Assembly: GCA_904420235.1 (NCBI GenBank)
Contig: CAJFUS010000017.1
Location: 1 to 21,735 of the forward strand
Direction: 5' to 3'
DNA length: 21,735 nt
Origin: Candidatus Neoanaerotignum tabaqchaliae
GTDB lineage: Bacteria; Bacillota; Clostridia; Lachnospirales; Anaerotignaceae
This document shows positions 15,864 through 21,735 of the stretch, piece after piece. Position 1 is the first letter of the stretch; every line of letters starts with the position of its first letter. The position numbers were made by a program, and so were the translations under genes. The notes under the pieces are model-generated. The model did no database searches and was not told the origin of the DNA. It saw only the letters and a program-made list of their open reading frames with translations.

Positions 15864-15892
15864 AAATTATGCCTGTACAATAAAAAATATGT
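15864..15892 (-). promoter_or_regulatory. Predicted sigma-E promoter of the spoIIIA operon
   Basis: On the minus strand ACATATT (15886-15892) is followed after 14 nt by CATAATTT (15864-15871). This resembles the mother-cell sigma-E elements (-35 near KMATATT, -10 near CATACAHT, spacer about 13-15). The expected start falls just ahead of the spoIIIAA ribosome binding site. Between the elements TTGTACAGGC matches the SpoIIID consensus WWRRACARNY at nine of ten positions, consistent with mother-cell control, but that short match could be chance. Confidence 0.6.
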
Positions 15893-15961
15893 TTGCACGT
15901 TTTATGGGCCGTATTCCAATATCAGACGCCATGTGATAAAATAAAACATGAGGTGAGTTAT

Positions 15962-16690
15962 ATGTATAAAATTTTAATAGTTTGTCATAACTCAAAAATA
16001 AGAAACACTATTGAACAATATATTAGAGGAAAGCACAGAGCCATTATGTCTGCCGACAACTGCCACCAAGCCGAAACTATATTAAACACCTTAAAAATTG
16101 ACTTTTTTGTTATAGTATCAACAAAAAGCCATAACAATACCGATATAGTTGGCAGAATAAGAAAAAGCTGTCTCTACCGCTTTACGCCCATAGCTCTTTT
16201 AAGCTATTACGACAGCCTTTTTAACGAACTTGAGGACATGAAGCTTGTTTTCCGCATTAAAATTCCTTTTTCCGAAAAGTCTCTGTCTGCTGTAAACGAG
16301 TTCATAAACCACGACATTTCCGTTTCTCAGTCAGCAAGTCCGGCCAAAACGTTTTTAATACTAAACAGTTCCAGCGATTTTATGCGCATAAGGGTTGATA
16401 CAATATTGTTCTTTGAGTCGTCCGGCCACGGCTGTGTTATATACACCTCTGACGGCGAATATTCTCTGCCCTTCACACTTAAAGAAATATCACTGCATAT
16501 AGAAAACACGCCTCTTTACCGCTGTCATAGGTCTTATATAGTAAATACAGAAAACATACAAAAAATAGACAAAACCATATCCTCATCTTGGGAACTTCAT
16601 TTTTTCGGTTGCGACAAAACAGCCCTTGTAAGCCGTGGCAACAAAAAAATACTTTCCGAAATTCTTGAGAAAACACCGGAATATGTGTAA
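15962..16690 (+). CDS. LytTR-family DNA-binding protein with degenerate receiver domain
   Basis: This 242-residue protein has a response-regulator layout. An N-terminal receiver-like fold (1-115) precedes a C-terminal LytTR domain (about 130-236; FFESSGHGCVIYTSDGEYSL, then LYRCHRSYIVNTENIQKI). LytTR domains bind promoter DNA in regulators such as AgrA. The receiver lacks the usual chemistry. The acidic pair expected after strand 1 reads VCHNS, and the residue where the phospho-acceptor Asp should be (near 52, in DFFVIVSTKS) is Val. Only a Lys near the KPF position (KIPFSEKS, Lys100) remains. It should therefore not be controlled by ordinary phosphorylation. The ATG at 15962 has GAGGTGAG; upstream in-frame codons lack such a site. 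It is divergent from spoIIIA and no histidine kinase is adjacent. Its target is unknown. Confidence 0.85.
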   Translation: MYKILIVCHNSKIRNTIEQYIRGKHRAIMSADNCHQAETILNTLKIDFFVIVSTKSHNNTDIVGRIRKSCLYRFTPIALLSYYDSLFNELEDMKLVFRIKIPFSEKSLSAVNEFINHDISVSQSASPAKTFLILNSSSDFMRIRVDTILFFESSGHGCVIYTSDGEYSLPFTLKEISLHIENTPLYRCHRSYIVNTENIQKIDKTISSSWELHFFGCDKTALVSRGNKKILSEILEKTPEYV

Positions 16691-16713
16691 CAAGGCTGTA
16701 ATTAAATGTTTAA

Positions 16714-16742
16714 TTGACACAGACAAATTTAAATGATAAAAT
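16714..16742 (+). promoter_or_regulatory. Predicted sigma-A promoter for tyrA-aroA-SGNH
   Basis: A perfect TTGACA (16714-16719), exactly 17 nt, then TAAAAT (16737-16742) with an upstream TG (extended -10). Transcription should begin near 16749, just before the 16756-16781 inverted repeat. Confidence 0.75.
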
Positions 16743-16755
16743 CTATAATGCGTTG

Positions 16756-16781
16756 TTTTATCACTTTAAAGCGTGATAAAA
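16756..16781. repeat. 9-bp inverted repeat in the tyrA leader
   Basis: TTTTATCAC (16756-16764) and GTGATAAAA (16773-16781) are perfect inverted repeats around an 8-nt spacer. They lie directly downstream of the predicted start site and 30 nt before the tyrA ATG. It could be a repressor operator or a 5' RNA hairpin. It is not followed by a U-run, so it is unlikely to be a terminator. Confidence 0.6.
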
Positions 16782-16811
16782 ATTTATTATATTTTGAAAG
16801 GGAAAAGACAT

Positions 16812-17909
16812 ATGTTTGACAAAATAGGCATTATAGGCCTTGGCCTTATAGGCGGCTCATTGGCTAAAGCGTTTAAAAACAGGGTTGGAACAAAAACCAT
16901 AGCCGCCTTTAACAGAAACGAGGACGTTTTAAAACAGGCATACGACGAAGGTGTAATAGACCTTTACAGCACCGAAATTGACGATATATTTTCCGGCTGC
17001 GACGTGGTTTTTATATGCACTCCGGTAAATTTTATATTTGATTACGCCCAAAAATTAATTCCATACATAGATAAAGACTGCATAGTTTCCGACGTCGGAA
17101 GCACAAAGGGCGGGATTTATGATAAAATAAAAACCATCTCAAATAAATTTTGCTATATAGGCGGCCACCCAATGACCGGTTCCGAAAAGTTCAGATATAT
17201 GGCTTCAAAGGAACATCTTTTTGAAAACGCCTACTACATAATAACTCCGGCCGAAAACGCGCCTGACTATAAAATAAATCAGTTTTACGAGGCCATAGAA
17301 AAAATAGGCGCCATACCGGTTATGGTTTCCCCGTATCTTCATGATTATATAATGGCGTCCATAAGCCATGTTCCCCACATAATAGCCTCGTCGCTGTGCA
17401 ACAACGTAAAAGCCCTTGACACTCCTCAGGGCCACATGCATCTTATGGCGGCCGGTGGCTTTAAGGACATAACACGAATAGCCTCGTCAAACCCCGACAT
17501 GTGGGAGAGCATTTGTTTTGAGAACAAAGAGCAGATACTTAATGTGCTTGTATCTCTTGAGGAAGTTATTAAAGAAATAAAAACTGGAATTTTAGATGGA
17601 AATCATGCTCAAGTAAGGGAATTTTTTGACGACGCCAGAAAATACCGCGACTCATTCTCAAACATAACTCCGGGAAGCTTTGTAAAGCGGTATGAAATAT
17701 CAGTAGACGTGCTTGATAAGCCCGGTTCCATAGCCGTAATATCCGTTCTTCTTTCAAGCAACGGAATAAATATAAAAAATATGTCTATCGTAAACAACCG
17801 AGAAAGAGAAAACGGCGTATTATACGTGTCATTCGACAGCGAGGAACAGCGCCAAAAAAGCATAGACATTTTAAAAAGCATGAATTACGAGGTTCAAATT
17901 AAAAATTAA
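16812..17909 (+). CDS. tyrA: Prephenate dehydrogenase with C-terminal ACT domain
   Basis: TyrA oxidatively decarboxylates prephenate to 4-hydroxyphenylpyruvate, the tyrosine branch of aromatic synthesis. The 365 residues begin with a Rossmann NAD-binding domain (IGIIGLGLIGGSLAKAF, 5-21; then CDVVFICTPV). The conserved catalytic GGHPMTGSE follows (117-125), then the helical dimerisation domain with SHVPHIIAS. An ACT domain (about 293-365; YEISVDVLDKPGSIAVISVLL) usually mediates feedback control by tyrosine. I chose the ATG at 16812, preceded by AAAGGG; an upstream in-frame codon at 16773 sits within the inverted repeat and would add 13 non-conserved residues. It is first in the operon, 15 nt before aroA. 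NAD rather than NADP preference is expected but not proven. Confidence 0.94.
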   Translation: MFDKIGIIGLGLIGGSLAKAFKNRVGTKTIAAFNRNEDVLKQAYDEGVIDLYSTEIDDIFSGCDVVFICTPVNFIFDYAQKLIPYIDKDCIVSDVGSTKGGIYDKIKTISNKFCYIGGHPMTGSEKFRYMASKEHLFENAYYIITPAENAPDYKINQFYEAIEKIGAIPVMVSPYLHDYIMASISHVPHIIASSLCNNVKALDTPQGHMHLMAAGGFKDITRIASSNPDMWESICFENKEQILNVLVSLEEVIKEIKTGILDGNHAQVREFFDDARKYRDSFSNITPGSFVKRYEISVDVLDKPGSIAVISVLLSSNGINIKNMSIVNNRERENGVLYVSFDSEEQRQKSIDILKSMNYEVQIKN

Positions 17910-17924
17910 CAGGCGGTGAAAAAT

Positions 17925-19208
17925 TTGATTAAAACAATTAACAGTGCTGAAAATCTTAAGGGAAAAATAAAAGTGCCCGGCGATAAATCCATATCCCACA
18001 GGTCGGTTATGCTTGGCTCCATAGCCAACGGAACAACCCATGTTTCTGGGTTTCTTACGGGCGACGACTGTCTTTCAACAATAGACTGCTTTAGAAAAAT
18101 GGGCATAGAAATAAAAATTGACGGAACCGACGTTACAATTCACGGCAAGGGACTTCATGGCCTTAAAAAGCCGAATGAAACCCTTGATGTTGGAAACAGC
18201 GGCACAACACTGCGCCTTATAACCGGAATATTGGCCGCTCAAAATTTTGACTGTCATATAACGGGCGATAGTTCGATACAAAAGCGCCCTATGGACAGGG
18301 TAAGCAGGCCCCTTTCGCTTATGGGAGCCAGTATAACCGGAAACAGTGGCGAAAAACTTTTTGCACCCTTTAAAATAAGCGGCAGAAAATTAAAGGCCAT
18401 AGATTATACACTGCCTGTTGCCAGCGCGCAGGTTAAAAGCGCCATAATATTGGCCGCCCTGTACGCCGACGGCACAACAACAATAACCGAACCGGAGCCT
18501 ACAAGAAACCATACCGAAATAATGCTTAATTATTTCGGTGCCAACATAAAAAACGATGGAAATAAAATAATATGCGGCCCTGTTGAAGAACTTTACGCCA
18601 AAGACATAACGGTTCCCGCGGATATATCGTCAGCAGCCTATTTTATGGCCGCTGGCATTATATCCCCAGACAGTGACATTACAATAGAAAACGTAGGCGT
18701 TAACCCAACAAGAACCGGCATTATAGACGTGTTTAAAGAAATGGGGGCTGATATTACCCTTGAAAACGAAAAGATTATATGCGGCGAAGAAACAGCTGAT
18801 ATAAACGTTAAAACGTCAAGTCTTAAAGGAGTGGAAATAGGCGGAAAAATAATTCCACGTCTTATTGATGAAATACCTATTATAGCTGTGGCGGCATGTT
18901 TCGCCGAAGGCCAAACCGTTATAAAAGATGCCCAAGAGCTTAAGGTTAAAGAAACAAACCGTATTAAAACTGTTGTTGAGGAGCTTAAAAAAATGGGTGC
19001 CAACATAACCGAAACCGATGACGGAATGATAATTAACGGCGGAAATCCTCTAAAGGGAGCTATTGTTGACAGTCATGGCGACCACAGAATAGCCATGTCC
19101 TGCGCCATAGCTGGAATAATGGCCAACGGAAATACTTTAATAGAGAATTCTCAATGCGTTGACATATCATTCCCTAAATTCTTTGAACTTTTAGATTCTT
19201 TAAGATAA
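17925..19208 (+). CDS. aroA: 3-phosphoshikimate 1-carboxyvinyltransferase (EPSP synthase)
   Basis: This enzyme transfers the enolpyruvyl group of PEP to shikimate 3-phosphate, the sixth step of the shikimate pathway. The 427-residue protein shows GDKSISHR (19-26), GNSGTTLRL (90-98), RPMDRVSRPL, the SAQVKSAIILA segment typical of Bacillus-type (class II) enzymes, NPTRTG, LIDEIPIIAVAA, KETNR and HGDHRIAM. The Gly of GNSGT, replaced by Ala in CP4-like insensitive enzymes, is retained. The start is best read as TTG at 17925, with AGGCGGTG 6 nt upstream; a GTG at 17916 lies inside that site. It follows tyrA by 15 nt and precedes the SGNH gene by 9 nt, so the three are almost certainly one transcript. 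Confidence 0.95.
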   Translation: MIKTINSAENLKGKIKVPGDKSISHRSVMLGSIANGTTHVSGFLTGDDCLSTIDCFRKMGIEIKIDGTDVTIHGKGLHGLKKPNETLDVGNSGTTLRLITGILAAQNFDCHITGDSSIQKRPMDRVSRPLSLMGASITGNSGEKLFAPFKISGRKLKAIDYTLPVASAQVKSAIILAALYADGTTTITEPEPTRNHTEIMLNYFGANIKNDGNKIICGPVEELYAKDITVPADISSAAYFMAAGIISPDSDITIENVGVNPTRTGIIDVFKEMGADITLENEKIICGEETADINVKTSSLKGVEIGGKIIPRLIDEIPIIAVAACFAEGQTVIKDAQELKVKETNRIKTVVEELKKMGANITETDDGMIINGGNPLKGAIVDSHGDHRIAMSCAIAGIMANGNTLIENSQCVDISFPKFFELLDSLR

Positions 19209-19217
19209 GGTGATAAA

Positions 19218-19805
19218 ATGAGGAATTTAGTTCTTTTTGGTGACAGCCTTACATACGGATACGGTGTTTTTAAAAAAGATAACATAGCCTCTCTAATCCA
19301 AAACAGATTTAAAAAGCTCAGCGTAATAAACAGCGGAGTTAACGGCGACACAACAAGAGAGGCTCTTAAAAGACTTAATAGAGACGTAATAAGCTTCAGC
19401 CCTGTTATAGCAACAATATTGTTCGGCTCCAACGACAGCGCGCCAAGTGAAAACGCTTACAGAACAATTTATGAATTTAACAAAAATATGAGGGCCATTA
19501 TAGACACAATTAAAACCAGTAAAAAAGGCACTGAAATAATACTTATAACGCCTCCTCCCGTTGACGACGGAGTGTTTATGCCGTCAACAACAAACGCAAG
19601 GCTTGCTCCTTATTGCGACGCCATACGTGAAATAGCTCAAAGACAAGGCCTGTTTCTTTGCGATTTAAACAAGGAATTCCCTCGAATGTCCGGCGGAAAT
19701 ATCGAGCCTTATATTCAAGAGGACGGCTGTCACTTAACCGAAAAAGGCTACATGGCTTTTTATAACTGCCTTGAGCCTTTGATAGCTGAAATAACAGGAG
19801 AATAA
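19218..19805 (+). CDS. SGNH/GDSL-family hydrolase, probably cytoplasmic
   Basis: A 195-residue serine esterase or lipase-like protein of the SGNH superfamily. Block I is FGDSLTYG with nucleophile Ser10. Block II is INSGVNGDTT (Gly43). Block III is LFGSNDS (Gly70, Asn72). Block V is EDGCHLTEKGY with Asp169 and His172. All four signature residues are present. There is no signal peptide or membrane segment, so it should act in the cytoplasm. The ATG at 19218 has AAGGTGA. It is last in the tyrA-aroA operon and ends just before a strong terminator. Substrate is unknown; homologues include thioesterases, acetylhydrolases and isoamyl acetate-hydrolysing esterases, and no choice is possible from sequence alone. 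Confidence 0.9.
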   Translation: MRNLVLFGDSLTYGYGVFKKDNIASLIQNRFKKLSVINSGVNGDTTREALKRLNRDVISFSPVIATILFGSNDSAPSENAYRTIYEFNKNMRAIIDTIKTSKKGTEIILITPPPVDDGVFMPSTTNARLAPYCDAIREIAQRQGLFLCDLNKEFPRMSGGNIEPYIQEDGCHLTEKGYMAFYNCLEPLIAEITGE

Positions 19806-19813
19806 AGATATAC

Positions 19814-19849
19814 AAAAAGCGCCATGATTATTATGTCATAGCGCTTTTT
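19814..19849. terminator. Bidirectional intrinsic terminator between the SGNH gene and the phosphofructokinase
   Basis: AAAAAGCGC-C-ATGA (19814-19827) pairs with TCAT-A-GCGCTTTTT (19836-19849) around an 8-nt loop, with a single C/A mismatch. T-runs occur at the 3' side in both directions. It separates two convergent genes. Confidence 0.88.
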
Positions 19850-19854
19850 ATGTT

Positions 19855-21081
19855 TTAAATAAAATCTTTAATGTTAAGATACATTGGAACTCCGTCTTTG
19901 TGAAGCAGTTTTACCTCGCCTTTAACAAGAGGAATTAAATAATTAAGACCATCCTGAGAAATATTATTTTTTTCAACATTCATATAGTTTTCCGGAACGG
20001 TTTTCTCCATATTTGCTATCGAGGCTATATCACTGTAAGAATACTCAAGGCGGTACTCGTTTCCTTCTTTCCTGTTGTTTGTAACCATAACGCCGCTTAA
20101 GCCTTGTGCGGCGGCATCAACAGCCACCTCTCCTATTTTAAAGCTCTCGTTTATATCCGTAAGTGAAAGGCAGTGGGCGGCACACCTCTGTGACACATTT
20201 ATCTCAACAGCTCTAACTTTAACTCCAAGCTGTTCCTTTATATATTCCGACACAGTTTTCGCGGCCCCTCCAAGCTGGCCATGGCCAAAAGCGTCTTTTT
20301 GTTCAGACTCTGCCACAAGCTTTCCATCAGAAAACCGTATGCCCTCAGAAACCGCTATAACCATCTGCCGCTTCTCTTTTTGCACATTTTTAATATCCGA
20401 TATAAGCTTATCATAATCAAAAGGATTTTCAGGAATATATATAAGGTCGGCTAACGTCCTTCCGCTATTATCTCGGGCAAGGCCTGCCGAAAGAGTTAGC
20501 CAGCCGGCGTTTCTTCCCATTATCTCAACAACAACTATGCTGTCCATATTATAAACGGCAGTATCATAGGCTATTTCTTTAACAGTTGTGGCTATGTATT
20601 TTGCGGCGCTTCCAAAACCAGGCGTGTGGTCTACACACATAAGGTCATTGTCTATTGTTTTTGGTACGCCAATAAGCATAACGCCATGAGGATTTTTGTC
20701 CTGATACTCTTTAAGCTTAAGTATAGTGTCCATGGAGTCATTTCCGCCTATATAAAAGAAATATTTTATGTTATACTTATCAAATATATCGAATATTTTT
20801 TTATAGTCGTCCTCATTCTCGGCACAGCTTTTAAGCTTATACCGGCAAGAGCCAAGAAATGATGAAGGTGTTATTTTAAGAACAAAAAGATTTCCATATT
20901 CGCTTAATATAGAACCAAGGTTTATAACCCTGCCGTTTATAACGCCCTCTATGCCGTTAAGTCCGCCATAAACTTTGCCAATGGAGGCATTTCGGCACGC
21001 AGCGCTGTAAATACCAGCAAGTGTTGAGTTTATAGCGGCCGTTGGACCGCCCGACTGAGCTATAAGGCAGTTAAATTTCAT
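19855..21081 (-). CDS. Phosphofructokinase, pyrophosphate-dependent type
   Basis: This enzyme phosphorylates fructose 6-phosphate to fructose 1,6-bisphosphate in glycolysis. The 408-residue protein has the N-terminal AQSGGPTAAINST phosphate-binding loop, GGNDSMDT (112-119), PKTIDND (140-146), GFGSAAKYIA and EIMGRNAGWL. In ATP-dependent enzymes the two diagnostic positions are Gly (GGDGS and PGTIDND). Here they are Asp115 and Lys141, the pattern of PPi-dependent, reversible enzymes. I chose the ATG at 21081, with AAAGGAG at good spacing; a GTG at 21090 lies too close to that site. It has its own promoter and ends at the bidirectional terminator. The phosphoryl donor is predicted from two residues, not shown. 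Confidence 0.92.
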   Translation of the reverse strand: MKFNCLIAQSGGPTAAINSTLAGIYSAACRNASIGKVYGGLNGIEGVINGRVINLGSILSEYGNLFVLKITPSSFLGSCRYKLKSCAENEDDYKKIFDIFDKYNIKYFFYIGGNDSMDTILKLKEYQDKNPHGVMLIGVPKTIDNDLMCVDHTPGFGSAAKYIATTVKEIAYDTAVYNMDSIVVVEIMGRNAGWLTLSAGLARDNSGRTLADLIYIPENPFDYDKLISDIKNVQKEKRQMVIAVSEGIRFSDGKLVAESEQKDAFGHGQLGGAAKTVSEYIKEQLGVKVRAVEINVSQRCAAHCLSLTDINESFKIGEVAVDAAAQGLSGVMVTNNRKEGNEYRLEYSYSDIASIANMEKTVPENYMNVEKNNISQDGLNYLIPLVKGEVKLLHKDGVPMYLNIKDFI

Positions 21082-21120
21082 AAACAGCACTCCTTTTTAT
21101 TGATTTTAAGCATTACAACA

Positions 21121-21149
21121 ATAATAACATATTTATATGACCAATGCAA
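21121..21149 (-). promoter_or_regulatory. Predicted sigma-A promoter for the phosphofructokinase gene
   Basis: On the minus strand TTGCAT (21144-21149), 17 nt, TATTAT (21121-21126), with a TG extended -10. The leader is about 35 nt. The DNA further upstream (21150-21349) is AT-rich with no gene or repeat that I can support; it may include UP-element-like tracts. Confidence 0.65.
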
Positions 21150-21349
21150 AGTTTTACAAAAATCGCCTTATAAAATAAGCTGACTATTTAAATATATTTT
21201 TAAATATCTTATTCAATTTAAGTGTAGTCATTTATACCTGGCATAGCTTAATTAAATCTCTATCAGATTAAAAAATTATTACAAAATACTATTAATTTTT
21301 ACAAACTCTTTCAAGTTAAATCTATACTGCGGCAAAAATGAACACAAAA

Positions 21350-21372
21350 AAAGGTCCTTTTAAAGGACCTTT
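21350..21372 (-). terminator. Intrinsic terminator of the tRNA-Asp/tRNA-Val operon
   Basis: AAAGGTCC (21350-21357) and GGACCTTT (21365-21372) form a perfect 8-bp stem, which can extend into the AT loop. In the leftward transcript it is followed by a run of seven U. It starts two bases after the tRNA-Val discriminator base. Confidence 0.88.
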
Positions 21373-21373
21373 A

Positions 21374-21446
21374 TGGGAATTACAGGGCTCGAACCTGTGA
21401 CATCCTGCTTGTAAGGCAGGCGCTCTCCCAGCTGAGCTAAACTCCC
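21374..21446 (-). tRNA. tRNA-Val (anticodon TAC)
   Basis: The minus strand folds as a 73-nt cloverleaf. The acceptor is GGGAGTT/AATTCCC with one G-U, the D arm is GCTC/GAGC, the anticodon stem is CCTGC/GCAGG with loop CTTACAA, and the T arm contains GGTTCGAACC. The discriminator is A. The CCA tail is not encoded. It is 7 nt downstream of tRNA-Asp in the same transcript. Confidence 0.97.
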
Positions 21447-21453
21447 GAAACAA

Positions 21454-21527
<74 letters not shown>

Positions 21528-21535
21528 ATATTAAG

Positions 21536-21553
21536 TCGTTGCATCACCAACGA
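21536..21553 (-). repeat. Inverted repeat in the tRNA-Asp 5' leader
   Basis: TCGTTG and CAACGA are perfect 6-bp inverted repeats around a 6-nt loop, between the promoter and tRNA-Asp. The same CAACGACT arm is also complementary to AGTCGTTG at the tRNA 3' end (21451-21458), so two mutually exclusive pairings are possible. Confidence 0.45.
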
Positions 21554-21558
21554 AAGAT

Positions 21559-21588
21559 ATGATACCACAAAGCATAAGTATATGTCAA
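21559..21588 (-). promoter_or_regulatory. Predicted sigma-A promoter of the tRNA operon
   Basis: On the minus strand a perfect TTGACA (21583-21588), 18 nt, then TATCAT (21559-21564) with a TG extended -10. It lies about 30 bp ahead of tRNA-Asp. Confidence 0.72.
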
Positions 21589-21616
21589 CACCTTTTTTAC
21601 AGTTACTGTATTTTAT

Positions 21617-21632
21617 ATTGTAGGATTACAAT
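21617..21632. repeat. 6-bp inverted repeat upstream of the right-edge gene
   Basis: ATTGTA-GGAT-TACAAT is a perfect inverted repeat. A weak rightward promoter, TTACAA (21626-21631), 17 nt, AATAAT (21649-21654), overlaps it and would start transcription near 21661. The repeat could be an operator for that promoter; evidence is limited to symmetry and position. Confidence 0.35.
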
Positions 21633-21730
21633 ACATGTGTTACAACTAAATAATTAAAAAGCGAGGACGACTCACTTTGTGTTATATTTGAATCACCACT
21701 AAACAAAAATACATAAAGGAGCTTCCCCGC

Positions 21731-21735
21731 ATGAC
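21731..21735 (+). CDS. Start of an unidentified gene (cut by window edge)
   Basis: An ATG at 21731 is preceded by AAAGGAG (21715-21721) at 9-nt spacing, which looks like a genuine translation start. Only five bases are in the window, so nothing can be said about the product. The leader from 21661 can fold so that GCGAGGA (21661-21667) pairs with TCCCCGC (21724-21730), with one A/C mismatch, directly before the ATG. Confidence 0.4.

Noticed and set aside
15914..15942. Possible extended -10 promoter (TTCCAA-N17-TAAAAT) for the LytTR gene
   Set aside because: The -35 is poor and the start would fall at the edge of the ribosome binding site, so I do not list it as a feature.
16756..16781. tyrA leader inverted repeat as a transcription terminator of the LytTR gene
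   Set aside because: The stem is AT-rich and lacks a following U-run, and a strong promoter lies between it and the LytTR stop.
21150..21349. AT-rich stretch with repeated ATTTAAATA-like words
   Set aside because: The words are low-complexity and irregular; no stable repeat, gene or replication-origin signature can be supported.

Overview
The window looks like a chromosomal segment of a low-GC, endospore-forming member of the Clostridia, possibly Lachnospirales or a neighbouring order. The basis is a complete eight-gene spoIIIA sporulation operon, strong AGGAGG-type ribosome binding sites, frequent TTG starts, heavy use of the ATA isoleucine codon, MEP-pathway isoprenoid genes, and a phosphofructokinase with pyrophosphate-type active-site residues. 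I saw no insertion sequence, prophage, CRISPR array, rRNA or toxin-antitoxin module.

Layout from left to right. (1) 1-701 (-): 5' part of mnmA (tRNA 2-thiouridylase), running off the window. (2) 702-1030: AT-rich divergent intergenic region with one promoter for each flanking gene and a perfect 19-nt palindrome over the mnmA -35. (3) 1031-1441 (+): small XRE-family regulator, ending at a terminator shared with recN. (4) 1524-10036 (-): a tight housekeeping cluster transcribed as nusB-xseA-xseB-ispA-dxs-tlyA-nadK-argR-recN. It covers antitermination, exonuclease VII, isoprenoid precursors, rRNA methylation, NADP synthesis, arginine-responsive repression and DNA repair. (5) 10186-10572 (-): an Asp23/Gls24 gene with its own promoter and terminator. 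(6) 10810-15841 (-): spoIIIAA to spoIIIAH, encoding the mother-cell half of the SpoIIIA-SpoIIQ channel, behind a sigma-E-like promoter. (7) 15962-16690 (+): a LytTR DNA-binding protein with a degenerate receiver domain, divergent from spoIIIA. (8) 16812-19805 (+): tyrA-aroA-SGNH hydrolase, an aromatic amino acid operon with a good promoter and a 9-bp inverted repeat in its leader. (9) 19855-21081 (-): PPi-type phosphofructokinase. (10) 21374-21527 (-): tRNA-Asp(GTC) and tRNA-Val(TAC) with promoter and terminator. (11) 21604-21735 (+): leader and first bases of a gene that continues outside the window.

The spoIIIA-to-recN order is a well-known Firmicutes block, but several usual members are missing. 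accB-accC and folD are absent from the nusB side, and spoIVB-spo0A do not follow recN; the convergent XRE gene and mnmA stand there instead. Most of the window is conserved and recognisable, and I do not see a convincing new multi-gene system. The items most worth a second look are regulatory: the pseudo-receiver LytTR protein beside spoIIIA, the mnmA/XRE palindrome, the tyrA leader inverted repeat, and the structured leader at the right edge.
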